This document shows positions 35,337 to 43,300 of a DNA stretch of 64,000 bases, in pieces. Position 1 is the first letter of the stretch. Each line of letters begins with the position of its first letter. The DNA is from Eubacteriaceae bacterium (GTDB lineage: Bacteria; Bacillota; Clostridia; Lachnospirales; Lachnospiraceae): assembly GCA_902362875.1 (NCBI GenBank), contig CABIYF010000006.1, forward strand, positions 62,001 to 126,000, in the 5' to 3' direction. The notes under the pieces were generated by a model. That model saw only the letters and a program-made list of their open reading frames with translations. It was not told the DNA's origin and made no database searches. A program made the position numbers and the translations under genes.

Positions 35337-36557
35337 ATGAAGAATATGCTAGTTGCCCAGTCAGGAGGCCCATCTGCAGCAATCAATGCAACGATCACAG
35401 GTGTGATTGATGCAGGAATCGCAAGTGATCAGGTTGAACACGTTTATGGAGCGCTGAATGGAATTAAAGGTGTACTGAATGAGAACTTTGTAAAATTAGA
35501 CGAAGTATGTGATACAAAAGAAAAAAGGGATTTATTATCTGTAACACCAGCAGCAGCTTTGGGATCATGCCGCTGGAAACTAAAAGATCCAAAAGAAAAT
35601 GCGGAAGAATTTGAAGAGATCATCCGCATTTTAAGAAAGAATAATATTGGATATTTTATCTACACAGGTGGAAATGATTCCATGGACACGGTATATAAAT
35701 TATCTCTTTACTGCAAAGAGAATAATATTGATGATATCAAAGTCATGGGAGCACCAAAGACAATTGACAACGACCTCGGAGAGACAGATCATTGTCCTGG
35801 ATTTGGATCTGCTGCCAAATTCATCGCAACTGCATTTACAGAGATTGCATGTGACTGCTTTGTATACGATGTACCATCTGTAACGATCGTAGAGGTTATG
35901 GGAAGAAATGCCGGATGGCTGACAGCATCTTCCGCACTCGCAAGAACAGAAGAAAGACGAGTTCCACAGCTGATCTATCTGTGCGAGAAAGTATTTGATG
36001 AAGAAAAATTCATCGAAGACGTGAACAAGGCACTTGAGAAAGAGAATAATATCATCGTGGCAGTCAGCGAAGGTGTGAAAGATGCCACAGGACATTATGT
36101 TGGAGAAGAAACAAAATCCGGAAAAGAAGATGCATTTGGACACAAATACCTGTCAGGAATCGGAAAATATCTGGAAGGTTTAGTTGGTGAGAAGATCGGA
36201 TGCAAAGTAAGATCTGTAGAATTAAATATTCTTCAGAGATGTGCTGGATATATGTTAAGTGAAACAGATATCATCGAATCAAGAAATCTCGGAGCATTCG
36301 CAGCAGTCAGTGCGATCCGCGGAGAAAGCGGAATGATGTCTGCGTTAAAGAGAACTTGTGATGATCCATATCAGGTAGAGATTGAACTTGCAGATCTGTC
36401 TAAGATTGCAAACTTTGAAAAGAAAGTTCCGATGGAATGGATCAACGAAGAAGGAAATGACATTGAAGAAGGGCTTCTTACATATCTGAAACCACTGATT
36501 CAGGGAGAAGTACAGATTCCATACGAAAATGGAGTGCCAAAACATTTTATTTTATAA
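35337..36557 (+). CDS. 6-phosphofructokinase, probably PPi-dependent
   Basis: A 406-residue glycolytic enzyme. GGPSAAINA at residues about 10-18 binds the phosphoryl donor. In place of GGDGS the motif reads GGNDS, and the catalytic segment is PKTIDNDL. The Asp at the position of E. coli Gly104 and the Lys before TIDND are known markers of pyrophosphate use, so PPi rather than ATP is inferred. The Asn for the usual Asp103 in the metal-binding position is notable. AAAGGAG precedes the ATG. It is a single-gene unit, with a strong terminator after it. Confidence 0.9.
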   Translation: MKNMLVAQSGGPSAAINATITGVIDAGIASDQVEHVYGALNGIKGVLNENFVKLDEVCDTKEKRDLLSVTPAAALGSCRWKLKDPKENAEEFEEIIRILRKNNIGYFIYTGGNDSMDTVYKLSLYCKENNIDDIKVMGAPKTIDNDLGETDHCPGFGSAAKFIATAFTEIACDCFVYDVPSVTIVEVMGRNAGWLTASSALARTEERRVPQLIYLCEKVFDEEKFIEDVNKALEKENNIIVAVSEGVKDATGHYVGEETKSGKEDAFGHKYLSGIGKYLEGLVGEKIGCKVRSVELNILQRCAGYMLSETDIIESRNLGAFAAVSAIRGESGMMSALKRTCDDPYQVEIELADLSKIANFEKKVPMEWINEEGNDIEEGLLTYLKPLIQGEVQIPYENGVPKHFIL

Positions 36558-36567
36558 TCAGATACAT

Positions 36568-36610
36568 AAAATCCGGGATGCTGCCTGATATCGGCATCCC
36601 GGATTTTTTA
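36568..36610. terminator. Bidirectional intrinsic terminator
   Basis: A 14-bp stem (36568-36581 with 36594-36607) with A-run and T-run on the two sides, between the phosphofructokinase and YihY genes. Confidence 0.9.
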
Positions 36611-37483
36611 TTTGAGTTCATAGGGAATATGAGATTTTTTCTTATTAGAATAAGAATCCTTCTTATTCTTTGCCGACTGCGATATAAAATAGTGATTGAT
36701 CTCGGCTCCAATAAAGAGCATCATCATACAAAAATACAGCCAGAACAAGGTCAGTAAGATACTGGTCAGTCCTCCATACATAGTACTGAAAAAAGAAAAA
36801 TTATCAAAATACATGGAGAAGAAGAATGACAGTACAAACCATGCAACGGAACTAAAAAATGCTCCCGGAAGGATCTGCTTTGTCTTAAAGTTCTCACTTG
36901 GCAGGAAACGATACATGATAATAAAGACGATCATGAACGTAAAAAATGCAAGTAAAAACCGCACAGCTGCAAAAAATACACGTTTATTCTCAAGAACTGG
37001 TTCAAAGCGGTATAACTGAAGCAGTAAAGAGTTACCGAACAGAAGAAGGATCAGGCCAAATAATACGGCGATCGCTAAAAGTCCGATATAAATGCTTGAA
37101 ATAAAACGTAAAACAAAATAGTTTCTTTTCTCTGGAATCTCATGGATCGTGTTAAGGCCTGTCATCATAGATAAGATTCCTTTGGATGCAGACCACAATA
37201 AAGTAAGGATTGTGATCGACATATAAGTTGTTGTAAGTTTTCCATTTAAAGATCTTATGATCGGTACGACCATTCCGCTGTACTTAGGCGGCAGATAAGT
37301 AAGAACGAGTTCTATCATATCGTTTGGCGTGATCGGAAAATACTTTGAAAGACTCAGTACGACGATCATAAACGGAAAAAATGAAAGGATCGTAAAGAAA
37401 GCAGCCTGAGCAGAAAATGCCGTGACATGATCCCGCTGTGCTTTATCTATGATCGATCCAATCATGGAAATTAATTTTAACAT
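36608..37483 (-). CDS. YihY/BrkB-family membrane protein
   Basis: A 291-residue integral membrane protein with about six helices. The family features are AFSAQAAFFTILSFFPFMIV at the first helix and GAFFSSVAWFVLSFFFSMYF and YGGLTSILLTLFWLYFCMMMLFIGAEINH near the end (in pieces), all usual for YihY (formerly annotated as ribonuclease BN). The biochemical function is not established. The C-terminus is basic. ACGAGGT precedes the ATG. Confidence 0.92.
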   Translation of the reverse strand: MLKLISMIGSIIDKAQRDHVTAFSAQAAFFTILSFFPFMIVVLSLSKYFPITPNDMIELVLTYLPPKYSGMVVPIIRSLNGKLTTTYMSITILTLLWSASKGILSMMTGLNTIHEIPEKRNYFVLRFISSIYIGLLAIAVLFGLILLLFGNSLLLQLYRFEPVLENKRVFFAAVRFLLAFFTFMIVFIIMYRFLPSENFKTKQILPGAFFSSVAWFVLSFFFSMYFDNFSFFSTMYGGLTSILLTLFWLYFCMMMLFIGAEINHYFISQSAKNKKDSYSNKKKSHIPYELK

Positions 37484-37770
37484 ATTTTAATACCTCGTAA
37501 TTGATACCTCATAATATCATAATTCAGGCGATTGTACAAGGTTTGGATTCACGAGATCGAAAGTTGCGATTGGAAAAAATATCACAAATATACAAAAAGA
37601 CATCTTGCATAGAACATAAATTTGTGGTATAGTTCCTATCAGAGTAAAAAAGAGATTATAATTATTTAAAAAGAATAAACAAATTATAAAAAAATTCTTA
37701 AATTATTCTATTGACAAAGTGAAAAGACCTTGTTAAAATATAAACATAAGTTAACAAGAGATTACGAGGA
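37484..37770. other. Intergenic region upstream of the licT leader
   Basis: AT-rich DNA between divergent yihY and licT. A possible distal plus-strand promoter is TTGCAT (37606-37611), 16 bp, TATAGT (37628-37633). An 8-bp inverted repeat (37656-37663 with 37682-37689, ttataatt/aattataa) lies between it and the main promoter and could be an operator, though such repeats arise easily in AT-rich sequence. No coding capacity is seen. Confidence 0.45.
37711..37739 (+). promoter_or_regulatory. Main promoter of licT
   Basis: A perfect TTGACA, 17-bp spacer and TAAAAT, 32 bp before the antiterminator target. No CcpA cre box was recognised. Confidence 0.87.
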
Positions 37771-37800
37771 GGATTGTTACTGGTAGTGCAGGCTAAACCA
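37771..37800 (+). promoter_or_regulatory. Ribonucleic antiterminator (RAT) site 1, before licT
   Basis: Matches the LicT/SacY-type RAT consensus: GGATTGTTACTGG, a 4-nt loop, GCAGGCTAAACC. The hairpin is exclusive with the terminator that begins at 37794 inside the same sequence, so binding by LicT should allow read-through. Confidence 0.93.
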
Positions 37801-37858
37801 ACTTATTGAATTTCACAGCAGGGAAAGTGGAAGCATATAAGTGCGGTTTATTTTTTTT
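37794..37858 (+). terminator. LicT-controlled terminator 1
   Basis: Two 6-bp helices (37794-37799 with 37845-37850, and acttat with ataagt) separated by a small internal loop, followed by an eight-T run. The left arm is the 3' end of the RAT. Confidence 0.82.
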
Positions 37859-37916
37859 GTGAAATGCGCAGCTGGTAAGACTAAAGTCTTTCCGTTGGAG
37901 AGTATGAGGTAGGGTT

Positions 37917-38747
37917 GTGCAGATTACAAAGATTGTAAATAATAACATTGTAATTTCAGAAGACAAGAATCATAAAGAAGTTGTACTGATGGGTAAGGGC
38001 CTTGGCTTTCAGAAGCATAAAGGAGATGAGATCAAGACAAGTCAGATTGAGAAGACTTACGTCATGAAAGACCATGGTATGACACAGCGTTTTCAGGAGA
38101 TGTTAACTGATATTCCGATCGAGAGAGTGAAGATTTGTAATAAGATCATTCAGTATGCAAAGGATACGCTGCAGAAGAATATTAATGATAATATTTATAT
38201 TTCACTCACAGACCATATCAATTTTGCGATTGAGAGAGTCGAGATGGGAGTGCCGTTCCAGAATCCGTTTTTATGGGAGATCAAGAAGTTTTATTATCAG
38301 GAATACCTGATCGGGAAAGTAGCGATCGGTATGATCGAGAAAGAACTGAAAGTTACACTTCCACAGGATGAAGCAGCGTTTATCGCATTACATATTGTGA
38401 ATGCAGAACTTGATCTGGATATGACAGAGATGGTTTCGATGACGAAGCTTGTGAACGATATTTTAAAGATCGTGGATAAACACTTTGGAGAACAGATTGG
38501 TAAGGAATCTGTTTTTTATGAGAGATTTATCACACATTTAAAGTTCTTTGCACAGAGAGTTTATATGGGCAAGGAAGTGAAAAGTGATGATACAGAATTC
38601 CAGGAGATCATAAGGAATAAGTATCACGAATGTATTGGGTGCGTAGATGAAATTAAGAACTACGTGAAGAAGACTTGCAATCATGATATTACAGATGAAG
38701 AACTTATGTATTTAACCGTACATATCAAGCGAGTTACTACAAGATAA
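37917..38747 (+). CDS. licT: BglG/LicT-family transcriptional antiterminator
   Basis: A 276-residue RNA-binding regulator. The CAT RNA-binding domain occupies residues 1-55 (MQITKIVNNNIVIS ... VLMGKGLGFQKHKGDEI). PRD1 and PRD2 follow, with conserved phosphorylatable histidines in LTDHINFAIER, FIALHIVNAE, FITHLKFFAQR and YLTVHIKRV. Regulation by PTS phosphorylation is the family rule. The start is GTG, with GAGGTAGGG just upstream, and the N-terminus aligns with LicT at this codon. It is autoregulated through RAT 1 and sits directly before the mannose PTS genes, whose leader carries RAT 2. Confidence 0.95.
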   Translation: MQITKIVNNNIVISEDKNHKEVVLMGKGLGFQKHKGDEIKTSQIEKTYVMKDHGMTQRFQEMLTDIPIERVKICNKIIQYAKDTLQKNINDNIYISLTDHINFAIERVEMGVPFQNPFLWEIKKFYYQEYLIGKVAIGMIEKELKVTLPQDEAAFIALHIVNAELDLDMTEMVSMTKLVNDILKIVDKHFGEQIGKESVFYERFITHLKFFAQRVYMGKEVKSDDTEFQEIIRNKYHECIGCVDEIKNYVKKTCNHDITDEELMYLTVHIKRVTTR

Positions 38748-38766
38748 AAGTTTATATTGTTGATCA

Positions 38767-38794
38767 GGATTGTTACTGGTAATGCAGGCTAAAC
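38767..38794 (+). promoter_or_regulatory. RAT site 2, between licT and manL
   Basis: GGATTGTTACTGGTAATGCA followed by GGCTAAAC; it differs from RAT 1 by one loop base and at its last two positions. Confidence 0.92.
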
Positions 38795-38899
38795 TTGATT
38801 TGAATCATGGATTTTCCAGAAAGTCCAGATTTCTTTGTGAAAGTATTTTTGCAGGGGATTTGGATGATGTGGAGGTGCGGGTTTGAATCAGGTTTTTTT
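38791..38899 (+). terminator. LicT-controlled terminator 2 with a long loop
   Basis: A 10-bp stem (38791-38800 with 38886-38895, one G-U) shares its left arm with the end of RAT 2 and is followed by a T-run. The loop is 85 nt and itself contains a short hairpin (tggattttcca-like), so the terminator is unusually open. Confidence 0.75.
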
Positions 38900-38970
38900 A
38901 TTTATAAGGTTTTCTTATAAAATATATAATTAATTAGCTTATGAAAATATAGAAAAGGAGGAATAAAAAA

Positions 38971-39954
38971 ATGGTAGGAATTATTCTTGCTACACATGGT
39001 GATTTCGCCAAGGGTATCTTACAGTCCGGGTCCATGATTTTTGGTGACCAGCCAAATGTTGCGGCTTGTACATTACAGCCAAGCATGGGACCAGAAGACA
39101 TCAAAAAACAGATGGAAGATGCCATTGCCGGATTCGAAAACCAGGATGAAGTGCTGATTATGGTTGATTTATGGGGTGGAACTCCATTTAACCAGGCCAA
39201 CGGATTAATTGCTGGACATGAGGACAAATGGGCAATCGTTGCTGGATTAAATCTTCCAATGTTAGTCGATGCATACGCTTCTCGTATGATGATGGACACA
39301 GCACATGAAGTTGCAGCTCAGATTTCCGGAAGCGGAAAAGAAGGTGTGAGAATCTATCCAGAATCTCTTGAACCTAAGAAAGAAGAAGTTGCACCAGCTG
39401 CCGCAGCAGCACCTCAGGGAGCGATCCCAGAAGGAACAGTACTTGGAGACGGTCACATTAAGATCGGTCTTACTCGTATCGACACACGTTTATTACATGG
39501 ACAGGTGGCTACAACATGGACAAAGATGGTAAACCCAGACCGTATCATTGTTGTATCTGATGCCGTATCAAAAGATGATCTTCGTAAGAGAATGATCATT
39601 GAGGCAGCACCTCCAGGAGTAAAAGCGCACGTTATCCCAATCTGGAAGATGGTCGAAGTATCAAAAGATCCAAGATTTGGTGAGACAAAAGCAATGCTCC
39701 TGTTTGAAACACCTCAGGATGTATTAAAAGCAATCGAAGGTGGAGTTGATATCAAAGAGATCAACTTAGGATCATTAGCTCATTCAACAGGTAAAGTTGT
39801 AGTAACAAAAGCTGTTGCAATGGGTAAAGATGATGTAGAAACTTTCGAGAAATTGATCGACAAAGGTGTTACATTCAATGTACGTAAAGTACCAAGCGAT
39901 TCTCCAGAAAATATGGATGAAATGCTTAAGAAAGCGAAAGCAGAACTTAAATAA
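38971..39954 (+). CDS. manL: PTS mannose-family EIIAB component
   Basis: A 327-residue fused EIIA-EIIB cytosolic phosphocarrier. The EIIA phosphohistidine is His9 (IILATHGDFAKG). An Ala/Pro-rich linker (APAAAAAPQGAIPEG, residues about 141-155) leads to EIIB, with its phosphohistidine in TRLLHGQVATTW. It accepts phosphate from HPr and passes it to sugar bound at EIIC/EIID. AAAGGAGG precedes the ATG. First gene after the RAT 2 switch. Confidence 0.96.
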   Translation: MVGIILATHGDFAKGILQSGSMIFGDQPNVAACTLQPSMGPEDIKKQMEDAIAGFENQDEVLIMVDLWGGTPFNQANGLIAGHEDKWAIVAGLNLPMLVDAYASRMMMDTAHEVAAQISGSGKEGVRIYPESLEPKKEEVAPAAAAAPQGAIPEGTVLGDGHIKIGLTRIDTRLLHGQVATTWTKMVNPDRIIVVSDAVSKDDLRKRMIIEAAPPGVKAHVIPIWKMVEVSKDPRFGETKAMLLFETPQDVLKAIEGGVDIKEINLGSLAHSTGKVVVTKAVAMGKDDVETFEKLIDKGVTFNVRKVPSDSPENMDEMLKKAKAELK

Positions 39955-39987
39955 TCAATTTATAAAAAATATATAGGAGGAATTATC

Positions 39988-40785
39988 ATGTCAGTTATTT
40001 CAATGGTATTAGTTGTTATCGTTGCATTCCTGGCTGGTATGGAAGGTGTCCTGGATGAATTCCAGTTCCATCAGCCATTAGTAGCTTGTACATTAATCGG
40101 ACTTGTAACCGGACAGCTTGTTCCTTGCATCATTCTTGGAGGTAGTCTTCAGATGATCGCTTTAGGATGGGCTAATATCGGTGCAGCCGTTGCCCCAGAT
40201 GCTGCATTAGCAGCCGTTGCATCTGCAATCATTCTTGTTCAGGGTGGACAGGGAAGAGCTGGTGTTGATACTGCCATCGCAGTAGCAATCCCATTAGCAG
40301 TAGCAGGATTATTCTTAACAATGATCGTTCGTACACTTTCCGTTATCTGTGTTCATCAGATGGATGCAGCTGCTTCAAAAGGTAGCTTCAAAGGTGTAGA
40401 AGCATGGCATATCATTGCAGTTTGCTTACAGGGTATCCGTATCGCGATCCCAGCAGCAGCATTACTTGCAATTCCATCATCTGCCGTATCTGCTGCATTA
40501 AATAGTATGCCAGCATGGTTAACAGATGGTATGTCTATCGGTGGTGGTATGGTCGTAGCTGTAGGTTACGCAATGGTTATCAACATGATGGCAACAAAGG
40601 AAGTATGGCCTTTCTTCGCAATTGGTTTCTGTCTGGCTGCTGTTTCAGACTTAACACTGATCGCATTAGGTGTTATCGCTGTATCTATGGCACTGATTTA
40701 CCTGAAACTGTCTGAAAATGCAGGATCTGGTAACGGTGGAAGCAATACTGGTGACCCATTAGGCGATATTTTAAATGATTATTGA
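39988..40785 (+). CDS. manM: PTS mannose-family EIIC component
   Basis: A 265-residue membrane subunit forming the sugar channel with EIID. The EIIC-Man signature GGSLQMIALGWANIGAAVAP lies at about residues 50-69. Several membrane segments follow, and the C-terminus is glycine-rich (GSGNGGSNTGDPLGD). AGGAGGAATT precedes the ATG. Confidence 0.96.
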   Translation: MSVISMVLVVIVAFLAGMEGVLDEFQFHQPLVACTLIGLVTGQLVPCIILGGSLQMIALGWANIGAAVAPDAALAAVASAIILVQGGQGRAGVDTAIAVAIPLAVAGLFLTMIVRTLSVICVHQMDAAASKGSFKGVEAWHIIAVCLQGIRIAIPAAALLAIPSSAVSAALNSMPAWLTDGMSIGGGMVVAVGYAMVINMMATKEVWPFFAIGFCLAAVSDLTLIALGVIAVSMALIYLKLSENAGSGNGGSNTGDPLGDILNDY

Positions 40786-40805
40786 TTGAGAAGGAGGTAA
40801 GAAAA

Positions 40806-41720
40806 ATGGCAGAAAATAAAATTCAATTAACAAAAAAAGATAGATTATCTGTAGCATTACGTTCTACTTTCCTTCAGGGTTCTTGGAACTATGAACGTAT
40901 GCAGAATGGTGGTTGGTGTTTCGCAATGATTCCAGCTATCAAGAAATTATATACAAATAAAGAAGATCAGATTGCAGCATTAAAACGTCATCTGGAATTC
41001 TTCAACACACATCCATATGTTGCATCTCCAGTTATCGGTGTTACACTGGCCCTGGAAGAAGATAAAGCAAATGGTGCACCTGTAGAAGACAGTGCGATTC
41101 AGGGTGTTAAAGTCGGAATGATGGGACCTTTAGCTGGTGTTGGTGATCCAGTATTCTGGTTCACAGCAAGACCTATCCTTGGAGCTTTAGGAGCTTCTCT
41201 TGCGATGGGTGGAAGTATCCTTGGACCAATTTTATTCTTCGTATTATGGAATGTAATTCGTTGGGCATTCATGTGGTATACACAGGAATTTGGTTACAAT
41301 GTAGGAACAAAGATCACAGAAGACTTATCAGGTGGATTACTTCAGAAAGTAACAAAAGGAGCATCTATCCTTGGTATGTTCGTTCTTGGTGCCTTGATCG
41401 AACGTTGGGTAAGTATCAACTTTACACCTGTAGTATCTAAGGTTACATTAAGTGAAGGAGCTTACATCGACTGGGCTAAACTTCCAGCAGGAGCTGAAGG
41501 AATTAAGACAGCATTATCACAGCAGGCATCCGGTATGGCACTTGATCCAGTAAAAGTTACAACTCTTCAGGACAACTTAAACTCCCTGATTCCAGGATTT
41601 GTACCATTACTGTTAACACTGTTATGCATGTGGTTATTAAAGAAAAACGTTTCTCCAATCATCATTATCATCGCATTATTCATCGTTGGTATTGGTGGAC
41701 ACGTTATTGGATTATTATAA
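40806..41720 (+). CDS. manN: PTS mannose-family EIID component
   Basis: A 304-residue membrane subunit. LRSTFLQGSWNYERMQNGGWCFAMIP (in two parts, residues about 19-45) and GVKVGMMGPLAGVGDPVFW are EIID hallmarks. GGAGG at 40794-40798 and the MAENKIQLTKKDR start support ATG 40806; an ATG at 40782 overlaps the end of manM and lacks a site. A terminator follows, closing the PTS operon. Confidence 0.96.
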   Translation: MAENKIQLTKKDRLSVALRSTFLQGSWNYERMQNGGWCFAMIPAIKKLYTNKEDQIAALKRHLEFFNTHPYVASPVIGVTLALEEDKANGAPVEDSAIQGVKVGMMGPLAGVGDPVFWFTARPILGALGASLAMGGSILGPILFFVLWNVIRWAFMWYTQEFGYNVGTKITEDLSGGLLQKVTKGASILGMFVLGALIERWVSINFTPVVSKVTLSEGAYIDWAKLPAGAEGIKTALSQQASGMALDPVKVTTLQDNLNSLIPGFVPLLLTLLCMWLLKKNVSPIIIIIALFIVGIGGHVIGLL

Positions 41721-41740
41721 GAATAATCAAGCACATATAC

Positions 41741-41766
41741 AAAAGGCCCGGATGTCCGGGCTTTTT
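41741..41766 (+). terminator. Terminator after manN
   Basis: A GC-rich stem (gcccgga/tccgggc with one bulged G, flanked by A and T runs). Confidence 0.83.
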
Positions 41767-41880
41767 GCTTATATAAGAAGATAAAAAATATATGAATGAA
41801 GATAAATAAAAAGTCATCTTGTATAAGCAAAGAAAATTGTATAAAATGAAACTGAGAGCTTACAAAACGAAGGAGGGCTT

Positions 41881-42267
41881 ATGGCACAATCAATCAATAC
41901 AAAAGTCGATGTTGTAGTAGAGGCAACATCTTATCAAGGACTTACAAACTATGGGAAAATCATGGTTGGAGACAAAGGATTTGAATTTTTTAACACAAGA
42001 AATGTCAATGATTACATCCAGATTCCATGGGAAGAAGTTGATTATGTAATCGCATCTGTGATGTTTAAAGGAAAGAAGATTCCACGTTATGCGATCCAGA
42101 CAAAGAAGAATGGTACATTTTCTTTTGCATCCAAAGAACCAAAGAAAGTACTACGTGCAATTAACCAGTATATACCATCCGAACGCCTTGTACGTTCTTT
42201 AAGTTTCTTTGATGTGCTGAAACGTAACATTATGCCATCGAAGAAAAATGCGAAGATCAAAAAATAA
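41881..42267 (+). CDS. manO: DUF956-family protein (ManO-like)
   Basis: A 128-residue soluble protein of the DUF956 family, which is typically encoded with mannose-class PTS genes. The core YGKIMVGDKGFEFFN and IPWEEVDYVIASVMFKGKKIPRYAI resembles a GRAM/PH-like fold, and the tail is lysine-rich. In other Firmicutes this gene (manO) has been linked to control of the man PTS, but mechanism here is inferred from context. AAGGAGGGC precedes the ATG. Confidence 0.85.
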   Translation: MAQSINTKVDVVVEATSYQGLTNYGKIMVGDKGFEFFNTRNVNDYIQIPWEEVDYVIASVMFKGKKIPRYAIQTKKNGTFSFASKEPKKVLRAINQYIPSERLVRSLSFFDVLKRNIMPSKKNAKIKK

Positions 42268-42308
42268 GAGTAACGTTAAAGTTACGAGATGAAAAAGGAG
42301 AAGGTATT

Positions 42309-43244
42309 ATGGGACATATTTTAAGAATGAAACCAGTATTTAAAGAGATGATCTGGGGAGGAACAAAATTAAAGGATATTTATGGTTATGATATTCCAAG
42401 TGATCATACAGGAGAATGCTGGGCAATTTCTGCACATAAGAACGGAGACTGTGCGATCGCAGATGGAGAATACAAAGGACAGACATTATCCTGGTTATTC
42501 GAAAATCATAGAGAATTATTTGGTAACATCGAAGGAGACCAGTTCCCATTACTTGTAAAGATCATTGATGCAAAAAATGACCTGTCTGTACAGGTGCATC
42601 CAGATGATGCGTATGCAAAAGAACATGAAGATTCTCTTGGAAAGACAGAGTGTTGGTTTGTACTTCAGGCAGATGAAGGAACAAAGATGGTTATGGGTCA
42701 CCATGCAAAGACAAAAGACGAACTTGTCAAAGCAATTGAGAATGATGATTATGATAATCTGTTAAATTCATTTAAGATCAAAGCAGGAGATTTCTTCTAT
42801 ATCCCGTCTGGAACATTACATGCGATCTGCAGCGGTTCTTTAATCTATGAAGCACAGCAGTCATCTGATATCACATATCGTGTATATGACTATCATAGAA
42901 AAGGTGCAGATGGGAAAGAAAGACAGCTTCATGTACAGCAGTCTATTGATGTAACAAATGTACCAGCAAATGTAGATCAGAATAAAGAATTTCCACAGAC
43001 AGCATTAGAAAATGGTACAAAGACAAGATACGTTGACAGTGAATTCTTTAAAGTTGACCGTTATGAGTTAACTGGTAAAAATGTGATCAAAAATGATGAG
43101 CCATTTATGATGGTAAGTATCACAGAAGGAACTGGAACATTAGAAGGAAATGAAGTAAAAAAAGGTGATCATTTCGTTATCTGTTCCGATCAGGAAGAAG
43201 TAACTTTCGATGGAACAATGGAAGTTATGATCTCTACATTATAA
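42309..43244 (+). CDS. manA: Mannose-6-phosphate isomerase, class I
   Basis: A 311-residue zinc enzyme interconverting mannose 6-phosphate and fructose 6-phosphate. Metal ligands are in SVQVHPDDAYAKEHE and TECWFVL, and the third His is in YIPSGTLHAICSG. The length is that of the short Firmicutes form. AAAGGAGAAGG precedes the ATG. It provides the next step after import by ManLMN, which supports mannose as one substrate of the PTS. Confidence 0.95.
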   Translation: MGHILRMKPVFKEMIWGGTKLKDIYGYDIPSDHTGECWAISAHKNGDCAIADGEYKGQTLSWLFENHRELFGNIEGDQFPLLVKIIDAKNDLSVQVHPDDAYAKEHEDSLGKTECWFVLQADEGTKMVMGHHAKTKDELVKAIENDDYDNLLNSFKIKAGDFFYIPSGTLHAICSGSLIYEAQQSSDITYRVYDYHRKGADGKERQLHVQQSIDVTNVPANVDQNKEFPQTALENGTKTRYVDSEFFKVDRYELTGKNVIKNDEPFMMVSITEGTGTLEGNEVKKGDHFVICSDQEEVTFDGTMEVMISTL

Positions 43245-43300
43245 TGATGAACAAAAAAGATCAAGAAGGATTATAAAAATATAAAATAAGGAAGTTTTAT

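Noticed and set aside
36696..37019. A 107-codon plus-strand open frame
   Set aside because: It is antisense to the YihY-family gene and has no recognisable motif or ribosome binding site.
37656..37689. ttataatt/aattataa inverted repeat as an operator
   Set aside because: Such pairs arise easily in this very AT-rich DNA and no regulator suggests itself; noted only as part of the intergenic description.
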